This document shows, in pieces, positions 1-13,095 of a stretch of 64,000 nucleotides of DNA. The translations under genes and the position numbers were made by a program. This DNA is from Odiellus spinosus (taxonomy: Eukaryota; Arthropoda; Arachnida; Opiliones; Phalangiidae). Position 1 is the first letter of the stretch, and each line of letters starts with the position of its first letter. The notes beneath the pieces were generated by a model. That model was given only the letters and a program-made list of their open reading frames with translations, was not told where the DNA came from and did not search any database. The stretch is from contig OY987234.1 in NCBI GenBank assembly GCA_963920705.1, positions 7,979,907 through 8,043,906 on the forward strand. The letters run 5' to 3'.

Positions 1-3000
1 GAGGAAGTTAGAGGCACGCTGGCTACAATCCCCTATACCTCTCCTTCCCTTATACCCTCTGGTTTTATGATGGGCGCAATTCATATAAATGTATATTGTG
101 AATCGCGGAAGGGTCTCTCCTTTATGGTCTCCGAAAGTGCATTGTTGCCTCGCTATTGCTTATAAACTGGGAGTGGATTTAAAAAACTAGGGGGAAGGGG
201 ATAGAAGGAAGCAAACTTGAATTGTGCGTATGGATTTATATTTAGGCACATTCAAGAATGGTTTTCAACAGGAACGAAGTTTACCGCTTTCTATTTCTAT
301 CACATTAGAAATTATTATACCAGGTTCCTACACGACTTTGGAAATTATGTCAGGGAATTGGAAAATGGGCCCAATAGGTCAGGGAAATGTTTTATGATAA
401 GTTAATATTTTAATTGTTGAAAATATATATATATATATTTAGTTCTGAAAAAAATTCTCTTAGATTCCATTTTTTTCTCATATTCCGAGAAAAATATCGA
501 CCTTGATTAATAAAATGTGTCAACAGTTACCTAATATCAATAGTCTTGTAAAATATGAAATATTTTTCATTTTAGAATTTTTTCATTTATATATGATCAT
601 ACGAAACAAACGAAATTTCAACGAAATAGGAAAATAATAACCCATTCTCCCCGGAAGATAGTCATACTTAAAAAACCATAGACTAAAATGTCAGTGTAAT
701 TTACTGGGAATAAAATCTTGATGATTTTTTAAATTGGTTTTAATATTAAGGGAAAGATAAGGAATTTTTCTAGATAGACCCACTATCAGAGGGAAACATT
801 AGGGAATTTTATACAGACGCAAATATCAAGGAAAAGATGGGGGCTTTTAAAAATAAATCAAATAGCAGGTATAATTTGGGAAGATGATTAAAACTTGGAG
901 GGGGAAAATTCAGTCACCAAATTTGAACTGGGTCCCAAGAAAGACAGGCCACCCTTAGAAGCCGAATCTCGTTCTAAGCTTCATTGTTATTGGTCAAATA
1001 GAATGTTAGCTACAATCGTAAGGCCATGTCCTAACATAGCTGGCGATAATTGGTGGCACACCTAGTGACAACTAAGTTGTTTAATATAACACATTAGCTA
1101 TGGAATTTTTCCATACATAACACTCCATCCTCCAAGACTAAAATATCTCAAAATAACAGGAGCATCCTGCGGCTCATTTTTTAAAATGATCAAAATTTCT
1201 TCAGTTCATTCTCCCTTTAATAAAAAGAATAGGTTCGGTCTTAATGTAAATTCAGTTTGAAGAGATTTAAGAGTAGAATGAATTGTGGATGGGAAGCTAT
1301 GGGTGGGAGAGGACGAATTTTGCAGCATGAGTCACGCGCGTGCCAGCTTCATCATCTCTCGTCATGTTGCATCGCCTCCTCCACTATATACGTCCTAACC
1401 TAGCTCTTTCTCCATCGCCCCCTACGAGGGGATTTTTCCCTTGGAACTACCCTCCTCCTCCCGTTTTAAGATTTTTTTTAACCATCTCTAGCTACCCTCT
1501 TCCACGTATTACGTCACTAATTCTAATTGTATCCAAGGGGGGTACTTGCTGGGATGATTGTATATAATATGTATATGGTCCCAAAGAAAGACGGGTTTAC
1601 TGTTGTTCGCTATACATAACTAGGATGACAACGATGGACGGGGTTAAGGAACACATCGGTCACCCCTTTTCTTTACCGACACACTTTCTTTCTTTAGATC
1701 TCTTTTTTTTTGGGGGGTGGCGAATGATAAATCATTAGTCAATTAAGCGACGCGTCCTTGAAGAAGAAGTATAAAATAATATAAAGAACCACTTCTGTTC
1801 CCTTAAATCGCCCTCGCGTATGGCGAGCCAATCTATTTAGCTAGTGACACGGAGAAATTAACACTCGCGGACGGTTTTAGGTCTCGCAACCTTGAAAATA
1901 GTTTTAACACTCGTTGCTAGAAGTGTAAGATACTAATCTTCGTACTTGAGTGTTCCTATTGAAGGAAATTAACCGTCAGTGGGAAATAATACTTTATTAT
2001 GTAGGGTTACCTACCTATATTTTATGTTTTTCTGTAACGTCTTATAATTTAGACTATATATTTTACTTTTTCAATATTTCTTTCCAAAAATCACAAAATT
2101 TAAATATATGTTAAAGAAAGATATTCCTATAATATCGATGGAATTGGATTGAGTTTTTATTGTGGTCACCTGCTAATGCTTTAGTTGCGTTGAAATTAAG
2201 TAAAATTTGTACATAATCCCCGTATTGTTGGTTTTCCTACTAGACAGATCTGATTCCCAACGAAGAAATATTTAGTTCATTAATTTGAAATTGGTATTGA
2301 AACGGAAATGGTTTTATAATTTCTGTGTGCCAAAGAACAATAAATTTGCAGTAGTTATGAACTATAATTGCTCTAAAATTAGATCAAATTAAGATGTAAG
2401 AATTAACGACCGACAACGTAACTAAAACATAGCTAGAAACAAACTCCAGTCAAAATTAACCCATTTGATTTAATTGGTTTATTGCTAGTGCCACGTTTCC
2501 AGGCTCTCTTCTTCTGTTATCTACTTCCGATATCATTCGATATAAAATTTTCGTAATTTTAACCGTTATAAATAATAATAGGCGAGCTGTTGTACGAACG
2601 GGGCCCTTAATATCTTTTTATAAGCGTATAAATATATATAAATAAAAAAAGACGGTGAAAGCGGCGACGTCGGTTAGGAGGGAGGAAGTAGTTTGGGATG
2701 AGGAAGTGGCGAGGGGGGAAGAGAGAAGGAGAAGGGGGGAGAGGGTGCGCGTTCGGTAAACAGTCAATAACGCCCATCTGGGCATTGTTTGTGCTCGCGA
2801 CTGCGCAGTCTCGTTGATGGGCAAAAAAGGCCCCCTTCTACCTTCTTTTCCACCCTCTGACTCTCTCTCGCTCTCTGGCTCCTCGCGTATATACCCTAGT
2901 CATCGTAAGAGCTTGGCGCTTGGGTAAATAAAGCCATCTGCCGTTTCTAAGGGCCTTTCGTCCACGGATATGTAAGAGTTAGTTGGTCGGGGGTGTCCAG

Positions 3001-3606
3001 GGATGAACGCGCGGCGCTATTGGGATGGGATGGAAAGAAAAGATGCCGTTTAGGATGCCGCGTTCTCCTAGTATAGCTTCCTCTCCTCCTCTTCATCCTC
3101 TGTTTTTTCTTCCCCTCCCAGCATCTCAGCATCCGCATCCCATAATTTAGTGAGAGAGAAAGGGACGAGTGGGGGAGGATGGAGGGAGATAGTAAGGAAA
3201 GAGTAGACGCCCTGGTAAACAATTCCCATCCCTTCCCTTTCTCTATTTCTCCTCTTCATCTTTATTCTACCTCATCTTCTCCATCCTCTCTTCGTCCTCT
3301 TCCACATATTTCGGATATTATTTCACCGTCCCTGTTTTTTTTATTTTTTACTTTCTACCCTTCTACATCCCCATCTTATTCATCCTTTCTTTTAAAGGAA
3401 CAGTGAAATTTCAGCAAACAAAAATATTTCTGGATTTAATTTTATGAAAGTAACCCTAGAACTTAGGAAAATGGAATTAATGAGATGTTTTACTTACCCA
3501 TTGTATTCAATCTCCTCTCTTAACCTGGCTTATGAAGACCAGGTTACGTTATTTACATACTAATATAGGTGTACATTGTTAATAATCCAAGTTCGCGTCC
3601 AAATTG
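1..3606. other. Intergenic DNA with low-complexity blocks
   Basis: I see no supportable gene here. ORFs are short, unrelated to families I know, and mostly run through composition-biased sequence. A purine-rich block lies at about 2640-2760, and purine- and pyrimidine-rich tracts lie at 3060-3400. Decayed copies of a dispersed 'CAGGGAA'-type repeat lie at about 340-960. A short TA run occurs near 425-440. Confidence 0.6.
340..960. repeat. Decayed dispersed repeat with TCAGGGAA-like motifs
   Basis: Motifs such as GTCAGGGAAT, CAAGGAAAAG and 'CACCAAATTTGAACTGGGTC' recur here and again near 44430-44530, 47255-47560 and 61700-61990. Similar spaced 'TCAGGGAA(TTT)' motifs are common in old invertebrate repeats. 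Copies are too diverged for boundaries or class to be fixed by eye. Confidence 0.35.

Positions 3607-3634
<28 letters not shown>
3607..3634. repeat. Poly(A) tract
   Basis: 28 consecutive A residues. No retroelement 3' end is evident just upstream, so it could be a simple repeat or the tail of a decayed retrosequence. Confidence 0.8.
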
Positions 3635-3637
<3 letters not shown>

Positions 3638-3936
3638 TTAAGCCTAATTCTGGCGTAATTATTATTTCACTTTCCATTTGTGGGTTCTGGTTAGGCCTCT
3701 TATTTCTACGCAATGTTTTTTATATTTATGTTTTAAGTAATTCTGAAACAGCTAGAGCTAAGTATAGAGAAAGTATACAGAGATAGAAACAAGATGGTCA
3801 AGCCCATAGAATAGCTAGACCCATGACATAGTAAAAGAGGCTGAAAAGAATTATGCTATAGCAGGGGCTTGTTATGCATGCATAAACGCTCTTTGAACAA
3901 TTTGAATGGCGTTTCTAGATCCCTTTAAACACGAAG

Positions 3937-4788
3937 TTTTTCAAATCATGTTTTTCAAATCATGTTTTTCAAATCATGTTTTTCAAATCATGTTTTTCAA
4001 ATCATGTTTTTCAAATCATGTTTTTCAAATCATGTTTTTCAAATCATGTTTTTCAAATCATGTTTTTCAAATCATGTTTTTCAAATCATGTTTTTCAAAT
4101 CATGTTTTTCAAATCATGTTTTTCAAATCATGTTTTTCAAATCATGTTTTTCAAATCATGTTTTTCAAATCATGTTTTTCAAATCATGTTTTTCAAATCA
4201 TGTTTTTCAAATCATGTTTTTCAAATCATGTTTTTCAAATCATGTTTTTCAAATCATGTTTTTCAAATCATGTTTTTCAAATCATGTTTTTCAAATCATG
4301 TTTTTCAAATCATGTTTTTCAAATCATGTTTTTCAAATCATGTTTTTCAAATCATGTTTTTCAAATCATGTTTTTCAAATCATGTTTTTCAAATCATGTT
4401 TTTCAAATCATGTTTTTCAAATCATGTTTTTCAAATCATGTTTTTCAAATCATGTTTTTCAAATCATGTTTTTCAAATCATGTTTTTCAAATCATGTTTT
4501 TCAAATCATGTTTTTCAAATCATGTTTTTCAAATCATGTTTTTCAAATCATGTTTTTCAAATCATGTTTTTCAAATCATGTTTTTCAAATCATGTTTTTC
4601 AAATCATGTTTTTCAAATCATGTTTTTCAAATCATGTTTTTCAAATCATGTTTTTCAAATCATGTTTTTCAAATCATGTTTTTCAAATCATGTTTTTCAA
4701 ATCATGTTTTTCAAATCATGTTTTTCAAATCATGTTTTTCAAATCATGTTTTTCAAATCATGTTTTTCAAATCATGTTTTTCAAATCA
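3937..4788. repeat. 14-bp minisatellite, 60 perfect copies
   Basis: The unit TTTTTCAAATCATG repeats 60 times over 840 bp (3937-4776) with no visible variant, followed by a 12-bp partial unit. A 14-bp unit is not a multiple of three, so the plus strand reads a repeating 14-residue peptide in all three frames. The unit has no stop in any plus frame, which produces overlapping pseudo-ORFs of about 280-330 codons. The minus strand is closed by TGA in each unit. The perfect homogeneity suggests recent expansion or an assembly-simplified array. There is no sign of a real protein gene. Confidence 0.97.
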
Positions 4789-5243
4789 AATATTTTATTT
4801 CTGACATACTCAAACCCAACACGCATAAGCTCCCTTATTATCTCGTTCGCGACGACTTGTTTGTTGTTTTTGAGTTTTCATTACTGACAGACTAGAACCG
4901 AAACCTTCATAAGCTACCTTTTATCTCGTTCTCGACGACCCTTTATTAACAACGACTTGTTTTCTGTATTGTATATCTATGAAGATATAAGGAGTTTTTC
5001 GCTAAAGTTTAACCAATTACCCGTGGTAACGAGGATGAGCGTCCAACTCTCGATCGTAAAGCTATGAAGCTTCGAGCGCGACGCGGTTTTTTCCGAAATT
5101 CGGGAGACCACTTGGTGGAAAATCGATATCTTAAAAAAAATAGATATTTTAAATTTGTCTGGGACATCACGTATTGACGTCTGGTGGATAAGAAACGAAT
5201 GTTTTTTCGATACGATGACGTTTTTCGTCATTTCTGGGACACC

Positions 5244-5317
5244 GACTTCAGACTTCAGACTTCAGACTTCAGACTTCAGACTTCAGACTTCAGACTTCTG
5301 ACTTCAGACTTCAGACT
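5244..5317. repeat. 7-bp tandem repeat (GACTTCA)n
   Basis: About ten and a half copies of GACTTCA, with one variant unit (TCTGACT) near 5297. It lies about 450 bp downstream of the 14-bp array. Confidence 0.9.
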
Positions 5318-5925
5318 ACCAGCACGACTCAAAACACTAGCTAGAACCTATACAAGTATAGGGTCTAGCTAAAAAGGGTTAACTAGTATTCGACTTTAGT
5401 TTCAGGAGGGTAAAAAAACCATGAATTTTATTTTTTTTTCCTTCTGAGAACTTAACCCTTCGCGTATAAGAATTATTGCTTTTAGTGTAAATGTACTGTT
5501 TTTCGGTGTGAGACTCAAAAGGATGGGGAGAAAGCCATTGAAATAAAAGGTTCAAGTTTCCTTCCTTTTTCTTCGGGTCGTTGTGTAAATGTTTAAGAGA
5601 GCCCAAAGACCCCGAAAAGAATTTTGCACGTGGTTGCGATGCTCTCTATGGCTAGCATTTCCAAGAAACGTTCCTTAAAAAAAATTGAAAAGCGTGGGTT
5701 CTCTCACATTTTAAAAAGAAAAAATACTTCACACTTTAATTTTCCCACGACGTAATCCCCATATACCCGAAGACCCGATATTATTACATCTAAAGCTAGG
5801 CCTTTTGCCTACTGTATTTTAATTTGCGAACGTAACTCGAATAGATTAAATAGCCATTTAAATATTTTTGAAACGGTTTTAAATAAATTTTGATTTTCAA
5901 AACCAAAAATAATAAATTATATTTT

Positions 5926-6435
5926 GAAGTGAGGCTATCAAAAGATTTTTCATGAAGTCGAAATGGAAATGAGTAGCATTTAAGGAAATATCGTTAAAAA
6001 TTATTCAATATACATATGTCATAGAAAACATTATCGCAAAAATAAAATACATATTTTCTAATCGCCTTTTTCTAAATTTTTAAACTAAAATTCCCCGAAA
6101 TACCGAGGGGTCCGACACTCTTATGGTCACGTGGCTATTGTAAAGCCTACAGTTAATTCTCGTACGTTCTAGAATCAGTGATAAGGTCGCTTTCGCGCTG
6201 TCTTTTTCGTAAAAGTACTTAAACCAGAATGACCTACCTTTCGTATGAAAATTATCGTTAATTACATTCCAGAAATAAACTACGTCATGTCGGAAAAAAA
6301 ATTACTTGTATACTTTGACATTTTTTAGAGTTCCAACGCGCTAGTAAACTATTTTGAATATGGCGTTTAAATAGTACGATAAAATTAAAAATATAGTCCA
6401 TTCATTTGAAGAAAAATTGTGACAGCCGAACTTTA
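5926..6435. repeat. MITE-like element, GGCTGTCAC family, copy 1
   Basis: The ends read GTGAGGCTATCA on the left and GTGACAGCCGAAC on the right, roughly inverted. The interior carries the diagnostic core GGTCGCTTTCGCGCTGTCTT followed by TTCGTAAAAGTACTT. The same core recurs near 9200 (inverted), 11465, 40600 (inverted) and 58425. No coding capacity, so probably a non-autonomous DNA transposon. Boundaries are approximate. Confidence 0.55.
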
Positions 6436-8976
6436 ATTTATAAAATTACTCTCTGCTAGCTAAATTGCGGCGAAGGTTTTGTATAACTATGGAGTATTTT
6501 ATGTACGGTCCCTCTTTATATATACTTTGAGAGTTTATCAGTAGTTCTCCAGTCATGTCGAATTCGTTGAAAAAGGGGTGCTCGTATAGAGATATAAAAC
6601 CCCTGATGGAAAATGACGTCATCATCCACCTTTTTGATCCACTCATTCTATATGTTGGATATATTGGTAACATTCTACTCCATTCTACTCCCTAAAATAA
6701 ACCTAATATACAAATATGTTCGGGGGTTATAATATATAGGCTATAAATTTGAAATCAGCCCTTTCAAGCATAATCTCTATTACTTCCTTCTAAACGGACA
6801 GAGTAGATTATCTTTTCGTTTTATTTTCGAACTCTTAACATTTTAACTTTAAGAAAATAATAATACTATAATTAAGGAATGCAAGCGTATATTTATAAGG
6901 AGTTATCTTTGATACCAACCTCGGCGAATTTCTCTTTCCCTTAACTTTCCTTCACTGCTTTAATCCAAATTGAACGAACTGTAATAATACCCTATGTCTA
7001 ACCATCTCGCGTTGATACAGTTTTCCAGTTAAAATCCCTGTTTTTAAATAGGATAGAAGATTGTTTCTAAGGTTGAGATATGGTTATATGCTTAGGGACA
7101 AAGTGTATTTTTTAACTAGACGGAGGTTGTTTTCATTGTGAGGCCCCTTTGCCTTTATTTCTCTATCCCTAGCTCGGAAGAGCGTGTGTACTTTTTCATT
7201 TAAAAAATCTATCTGGTGAGGGTGTAAAAATGTGGCCCAAGGGGAGGAGGGGGTGGATTAGGGGGAGGGTAGGAGACAACCGGATGTTGGAAGCCGTAAA
7301 TATATCTAGCGCCCTTTTTCTCTCACTTTTTTTATAATTTTTTTATTCTAGGGCCAATTTTTTCCACTAATAAAAACAAACGTTGCTGCTAAAAAAGGCG
7401 CGAAACTTCTATATCCCCCTTTATAGCTATAGGTTGACTCTCTTCTTTTTCACCCTTCGAGGTTTTTGTTTTCTTAAGCAGTTTGGACTTAATTAGGCTT
7501 ATCGCGGACCGCGAAATTCTTTCATTTTCAAATACCCTACTCTCTCCTCCTCCCATAAAGTTGATTGCGATTGGAGCGTGATCCGTTCGAGTGCAATATA
7601 CTTATATCCCTGCCGATAATGTCGCGTTGACAACAACATTAATTAGTCGCGATAATTATAGAATGGTTGTCACGTTTCTAAGGGTTTTTAATTTTTACCA
7701 ATTAGATTAAAGTAAGAGATAACGATGACTGAAAGTTTCAATGTAGGCTAAATTCGGACCAATCATATTAATTCAACATTAATTGCACTATTGTGACTAC
7801 GTTTCTTTCGAAAAAAATCGCTAAATGACGAGAGCGATGCCGTTTTTGAAATGGGAAAATTTTTTGAAGGCTGGGTTCCTTTTATTGATTCATCCGATTG
7901 ATTTGATTTTAAACTCTAACGTAACCAAATTTTAGAACAAAAATTTAAACCATTTTAAGGTATTTAGTTTAATTTTGGCATTGAAATTATAAAACCATTG
8001 TTTTCCGAAAACTATCTTTAAGTAAACTTATAAGCGAAATACGCGAAGGTATTCTCAAATATTCAAATATACCTTCAAACAAGTTTTATAAGATACTTAA
8101 AACCTGGGAAAACTAGTAACAAGAAAGATTACTAGCAATATTTACGTAACAAACCACAATTTCTAAAAAAAAATTCGCTTTAAAACCTGCTGAAAACGAT
8201 GCTACCTCAGTTAAGAACGTTCGAATTTCGCGCACTGTTTTTGGCGGGAGAAAAGCCCGGGAAGCTCCGCGGAGAGTGACTCCACCTATTGACGGAAAGC
8301 TGAAAACGAAAACTAGATTACGCGGGGGAATTCAATCGTAGATTTCAACGCGCTCTTTATAATCTTATCTCTCCCTTTTTTATCTGCCTATAAATCCCTA
8401 TCGCGATCATACGCGAATGAAATCGGTGTAGCCTTTATACGCGCTGAAATCTTGAATTAAAACTCCTTCGAGTGAAAGTTTATGATAATAATTTATAGTC
8501 ATACTTAGTTAACAGCGGGTACAAAGCTGAGTCCCTTTTTATTTCTATTAAATCATTTATCTACCGATTAAAACGATTATAGCTTTGTACGTACTGACAA
8601 TTAATGACGATATAAATTTATACCGGAGTAGTTTGCGTAATAATTGAAGTTAGGGCATATTTATACACAATGTAAAACTCCATAGAGATCGTAAAAATAG
8701 TTTCATTAAGCCACGATTTAATAAGATTTCCATGAAAAAACGAGATTATATTAAAGATATACTATAGACTCTGGAAAAAAGTTATTTTTTTAATCCATGT
8801 AAATGGTTAAAATATGTCCAAAACGTTATCAAAACGCTCTACAAAGGTTTTATGCTAATTTTGCGGTTAATTATGAAAGGTGCCAAATTAGGCTCGAAGT
8901 AATCGAAGATTTATTTCAAAAGGACTTAATTGTTGCTCCAGCCAATGATAGTTCGTCTTTGAAATGGCGCCTGAAT

Positions 8977-9474
8977 TAAAGTGAGGCTGTCACTATTTAT
9001 ATCGAATGAATAAATGCTTATGAATTATATGAATGACGCGTTCTTAAAGCTTCAAAATGAAAATGCCAAATAAATATAGGTAATTTTTTTACCTATAATT
9101 AACGTAGTTTATTTCGAGAACGATAATGGACGATTATTTTCATACGAAAGGTAGAACTTTCTGTGTTAAGTACTTTTACTAAAAAGACCACTCGAAATTG
9201 ACCTCATCACGTGCGGGAATCAACTTTAGGCTTTACAATAGCCACGCGACCATACGTGATGACGTAGTATTGCAGAAAATTTTTATTTTAAAAATTTCGA
9301 AAATGGCGATTATAAAATGTATTTATGATATTTCATTTTCATTTGATAATTAATTTAAATTACTGTAAATTACTGCAAAACCTTCGGTGAATTTTGATAT
9401 AATGTTTAGACATATTTTAACAATCCAAATAAAAGTATTGTATCCCTTTAATTTTAACCTTCACAGCCACGTAA
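8977..9474. repeat. MITE-like element, GGCTGTCAC family, copy 2
   Basis: Begins near GTGAGGCTGTCACTATT and ends near CTTCACAGCC. The core is inverted relative to copy 1: AAGTACTTTTACTAAAAAGACC, read in parts, matches the reverse complement of the copy-1 core. The segment CTTTACAATAGCCACGCGAC pairs with the copy-1 segment CGTGGCTATTGTAAAG. Boundaries approximate. Confidence 0.55.
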
Positions 9475-11233
9475 TTTAAAAAAAAAATTAAGAAAAAAAA
9501 ATCCTTCAGAATTTTTAATATATTCATTTCTATCTAAACTAACGGATGTAAAATAATGGGGTAGGTTGCTGAAATAATGGTTAGTAGGGTGAGGTTTTTT
9601 TTCGTCCACTTTTTTTTTAATCCCCGTTTCTTAGTCAGTTGGGCGCGCGTTGGTCACCCCACCCATAATATTTTTGGGAACCCCACCTTTTTCATCAAAC
9701 CAAGGCTTAACAATAGTTAACCCTATCCAATACCTATTACACTCTCTCGCTATTATATTATTTTTTTTAAGCCAAGTTGATTCTCTCCCCCAATATATAG
9801 ATATAGCGTGGCAGGGTTTATTAAGAAGAGGTCCTCCTATAGCGGAAGAAGTAATTGGTATTAAAACAGCCTGTTTCGAACCACCATTCGCCACCTAAGA
9901 GTTTCACAAAGGGAGGATGAAAGAAAAAAAATCTATATAATAAAAACCACCCCGTTTTTTTTCTTCTTTTCGTTCTTACGCAGGGAAAGATTTTCGTGTT
10001 AGGAATACACTCTGACTGTATGATTAAATTAAATCGGGGGTTTGTAACCCATTTTTGTTTTATTATAATTAGAATTAAGTTAAAATTTAAAAGCCCGATT
10101 TGGTATTGTTACAAATGCTCTATAGTTTCGTTAATTTTATTCGTGTAATATACTCTTCAGACGAGGAGTAATTATCCATGGTTTAATAAGATTTAATCAT
10201 GGTTTACATAGCCTTCTCAGTTCAATAAACATCGGTTAAATCTGATTAGACCGCCTGAAAATAGTGTTAGGCATGCATTTTAGTTTAAAACGATAGAAAA
10301 CAGCCTAATTTTAAATAATATAGCGATTATAATATTATTTTAAGAATCTTTCCAATAATCGCGTATAAAACTCGATCAATTTTAATTTTCTTTCACTGTC
10401 CCTTTAAAATAAATTCAGAGTTAAGGTCATATGTGGGGGAAGGGGGTGGAAATACTCTTGGGTTAGGTGGGAAATAATTTCATAGGGTGCGCGATCCTTA
10501 TAATAAAAAGATAATACATCAAGTGAGAACTGGAATTAACCACGTTCAATAAAGGTTTAAAACTTACCTGAGGGAGACAAAGGGGGATATAGCCCCTCTG
10601 GCGCAACCTTTAGTATAAAAAAATAACCCCTCACTCGTGTCAGGGGTAAAACTTATTAATAAGTCAGCGATAGGGTTCTATTTTTTTAATACGAAAAAAA
10701 AGTTTAATTATTTTTTGTAAGGGGGTAACTTTAATATTTAAAAGAGATGAGGTCCCAAAGGTGTTAAAATCGATACAATAAGATTGGGCGAATGAAACCG
10801 TCTTAGGGGAAGGAGAGAAAGAAGGCAATGTTATAAAAGTACATAATATAACCATAATTTAGGTTCTAACAGCGTTCCAATTTGGTTTCCAGAAATAAGT
10901 GACTTTAGGGGGTGAACTACGAACGAAAAAAAATTAAGTTTTTTTTTTATATTTCAACTTTGAGTAGATGGTGTAAGTTTTTAAACGAATTTTTAAACCT
11001 TAAATCCGCAAATCCCTCACTGTGTGTTCTTTGGAAAGATCCAGTTTTACTTTTTAGCTAGTTTAGAAAGACAGACACGTTGAATTTTCAGCGCAGTTAA
11101 GCCCATAGACTCCTTTATCACCCAATCATATTACATCATTAATTAATATTTCCGTTGATTATTTTAGATTTCATCCGAATTCTTAGTCTTATTTCTATTT
11201 TATTATTGTTTAAATTTAATTTATTAATTATTT

Positions 11234-11584
11234 AAAGTGTAATTGTCACTTCTTTTTCAAGAGCTCCAAATGGAAATTGAGTTACATTTTCGGAAGATCG
11301 TTAAAAAACGATTCAAAATATATTTACATATGTTATAGAAAAAAATACATATTTTATATTCGGCATTTTCGAAATTTTTAAAATAAACATTCCCCGCAAT
11401 ATTACGTCATGGCACTCTGGTCGCGTGGCTAAAGTTGATTCTCACGCGTTCTGGCACCAGTGATAAAGTCGCTTTCACGCGGTCTTTTTCGTGACAGTAC
11501 TTAATCGTTAATTACGTCATATATCAAAAAAATATTTTTGACTTTGAAGTTTCTTTCTTACAAATGGTGACAGCCTAGCTTTAA
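11234..11584. repeat. MITE-like element, GGCTGTCAC family, copy 3
   Basis: Same orientation as copy 1. The left end is AATTGTCACTTC and the right end GGTGACAGCCTAGC. It shares CATTCCCCGCAATA..., GGTCGCGTGGCTA and the AAGTCGCTTTCACGCGGTC core. It is shorter than copy 1, so internally deleted. Confidence 0.55.
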
Positions 11585-12658
11585 CGTTTACGTTACGTAT
11601 CCATCCGCCGTATTTGCCGCTAAGCTTTTATTCACGTGAACGAAATAAATATCAAAGATAAAATTTATCTTAGCTTTAAAGCGTATTGAAAACTGAAACT
11701 GAATTCTATACTCTTTAAGTTTTGTTCGTTCAAATAGATTTAATAGAGATACGTTATAAAAAGGGAGAGATAAGCGATAGTGATTTTTCGTATCTATAGA
11801 AATAAACCACTTATGTCGTCGCCTTTCGGATAAACTCGATCTAATAAAAAAAAAAGCCTAGGTAGTGATTGGCGATTTTGCGAAACGCGCGCGGCGATCT
11901 AAAAGGATTAAAGTTGGATTATCTTTCTAAAGTCCACAAGTCCTAGGGATAAAGCCGCCACCAGCTTCGTGTCTAAAGTGGGTTTTTAAACCGTTTCGCG
12001 TTCGGGATTTTCCCGTCGCTTCAAGAGAAGAAGAAGAGTATAGATAGGAATTTTTATCGCTACTTCACCCCTATACATAAGCAACTTTTAAAAATCAACG
12101 TAGATGATAAAGAGGCTTTTCGCGTTGGCTAGCTTTGCTTTTTGATGATGGAGGGGATTTAGAATTTTGCTCGCGAACTTTTATTAGCACTGAAAATGTA
12201 TTTTTTGTCCTCTTTTCAATCGGGTTTTGATGTCGTTAAAATTCTCGTCGTTTTAGTCAACGAAAAATACGTTTTAGATTTTATCTTCGACGTTATTATA
12301 GTCATAATTTAGTATCTGGATAGGGTTGGCTTTATGAAAGTTAAATCGTTTTGTTTCCGACCTTAGCTATATAGTCTTGTAGATAAAGATCCGATGTACT
12401 TGTCCGCCTTAAGCTCTAAGACACGTGGATTTGTGGTAGAAATTATTTCGTTTTAAGTGCCGCTTTTGACAGAGCTTTTTATCCATTAATATCTCCGTTA
12501 TTATTAAAAATTATATTACAATTTTTTATAGTTCGCGAATTGACTGTTTAAGCCTAGTATTTTATCAAAATTATGGAAATTTAGATTTTGATTTTTGTTA
12601 AAATTGGGGAGGGGAACTATAGCATTGTAAGGTATACAAAGAAATAACTGCAATCAGT

Positions 12659-12736
12659 CCTGTATTTTCCTATTATTGTAGTGTTTTCTCCATTATTTTC
12701 CTGCAATTTTAGTGTTTTCTCCATTATTTTCCTGTC
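12659..12736. repeat. Minisatellite (left part, split by retrotransposon)
   Basis: A ~32-bp unit containing TTTTAGTGTTTTCTCCATTA is repeated about two and a half times up to the retrotransposon insertion. The array resumes at 17975. Confidence 0.8.
12732..12736. other. Target-site duplication of LTR element (left), CTGTC
   Basis: CTGTC directly precedes the left LTR and is repeated at 17975-17979 directly after the right LTR. A 5-bp duplication fits a Ty3/Gypsy-type integrase. Confidence 0.9.
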
Positions 12737-12962
12737 TGTTGTAGTTTGTTTTAAGATAGTTTAATCCATTTGTACTCAATTAATAACTACGTCTTTATTG
12801 CCGCTTTCTCCGATGAGTTTACAATCACTAATGACTACTATTAGTCTGGTAGGTCGAAGGTCAGCTTCTATCAGGGAGGGGGAGGTATAAATAGAACTTT
12901 AGATTGTTTATCTTTGTCTCCCTTATCTTATCTGACCTACGCCTAGCCAGACCTATACAACA
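12737..12962 (-). repeat. LTR (3' LTR in element sense)
   Basis: Starts TGTTGTAG and ends ATACAACA, 226 bp, identical by eye to 17749-17974. On the element's sense (minus) strand, an AATAAA polyadenylation signal lies at 12794-12799. Confidence 0.95.
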
Positions 12963-12990
12963 AGTTTTTTTTTTTTTTTTTTCGAACAAG
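12963..12990 (-). other. Polypurine-tract-like run before the 3' LTR
   Basis: On the minus strand a long A run ending in ACTT abuts the 3' LTR, where the plus-strand primer of an LTR retrotransposon is expected. Unusually it is nearly pure A. Confidence 0.5.
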
Positions 12991-13095
12991 AATTTCGTGA
13001 ATGTTTAACTACATTGTTTTGCTCTACATTTAAAGGAAAACTAATACATTTCAATTAAGTACCTATTTTATATATAGATATATTCTTAAATAAAT

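Larger units (their letters stand above)
5318..12658. other. Intergenic DNA with dispersed inverted-repeat elements
   Basis: Apart from the three MITE-like copies listed separately (about 5926, 8977 and 11234), I see no gene. Two antisense ORFs at 9631-9898 overlap almost completely, resemble nothing I recognise and have no splice or promoter context. Poly(A)/poly(T) runs are frequent. Confidence 0.55.

Noticed and set aside
3906-4895. Long overlapping ORFs of 280-329 codons
   Set aside because: They are translations of the 14-bp tandem array, which has no stop in any plus frame; no gene features exist.
5244-5317. CRISPR-like or telomeric array
   Set aside because: The unit GACTTCA is contiguous with no spacers and is not a known telomere repeat; the genome is eukaryotic.
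9631-9898. Antisense pair of 82-87-codon ORFs, considered as an organelle-derived or transposon fragment
   Set aside because: Neither translation resembles a family I can name, and there is no splice, promoter or repeat context.
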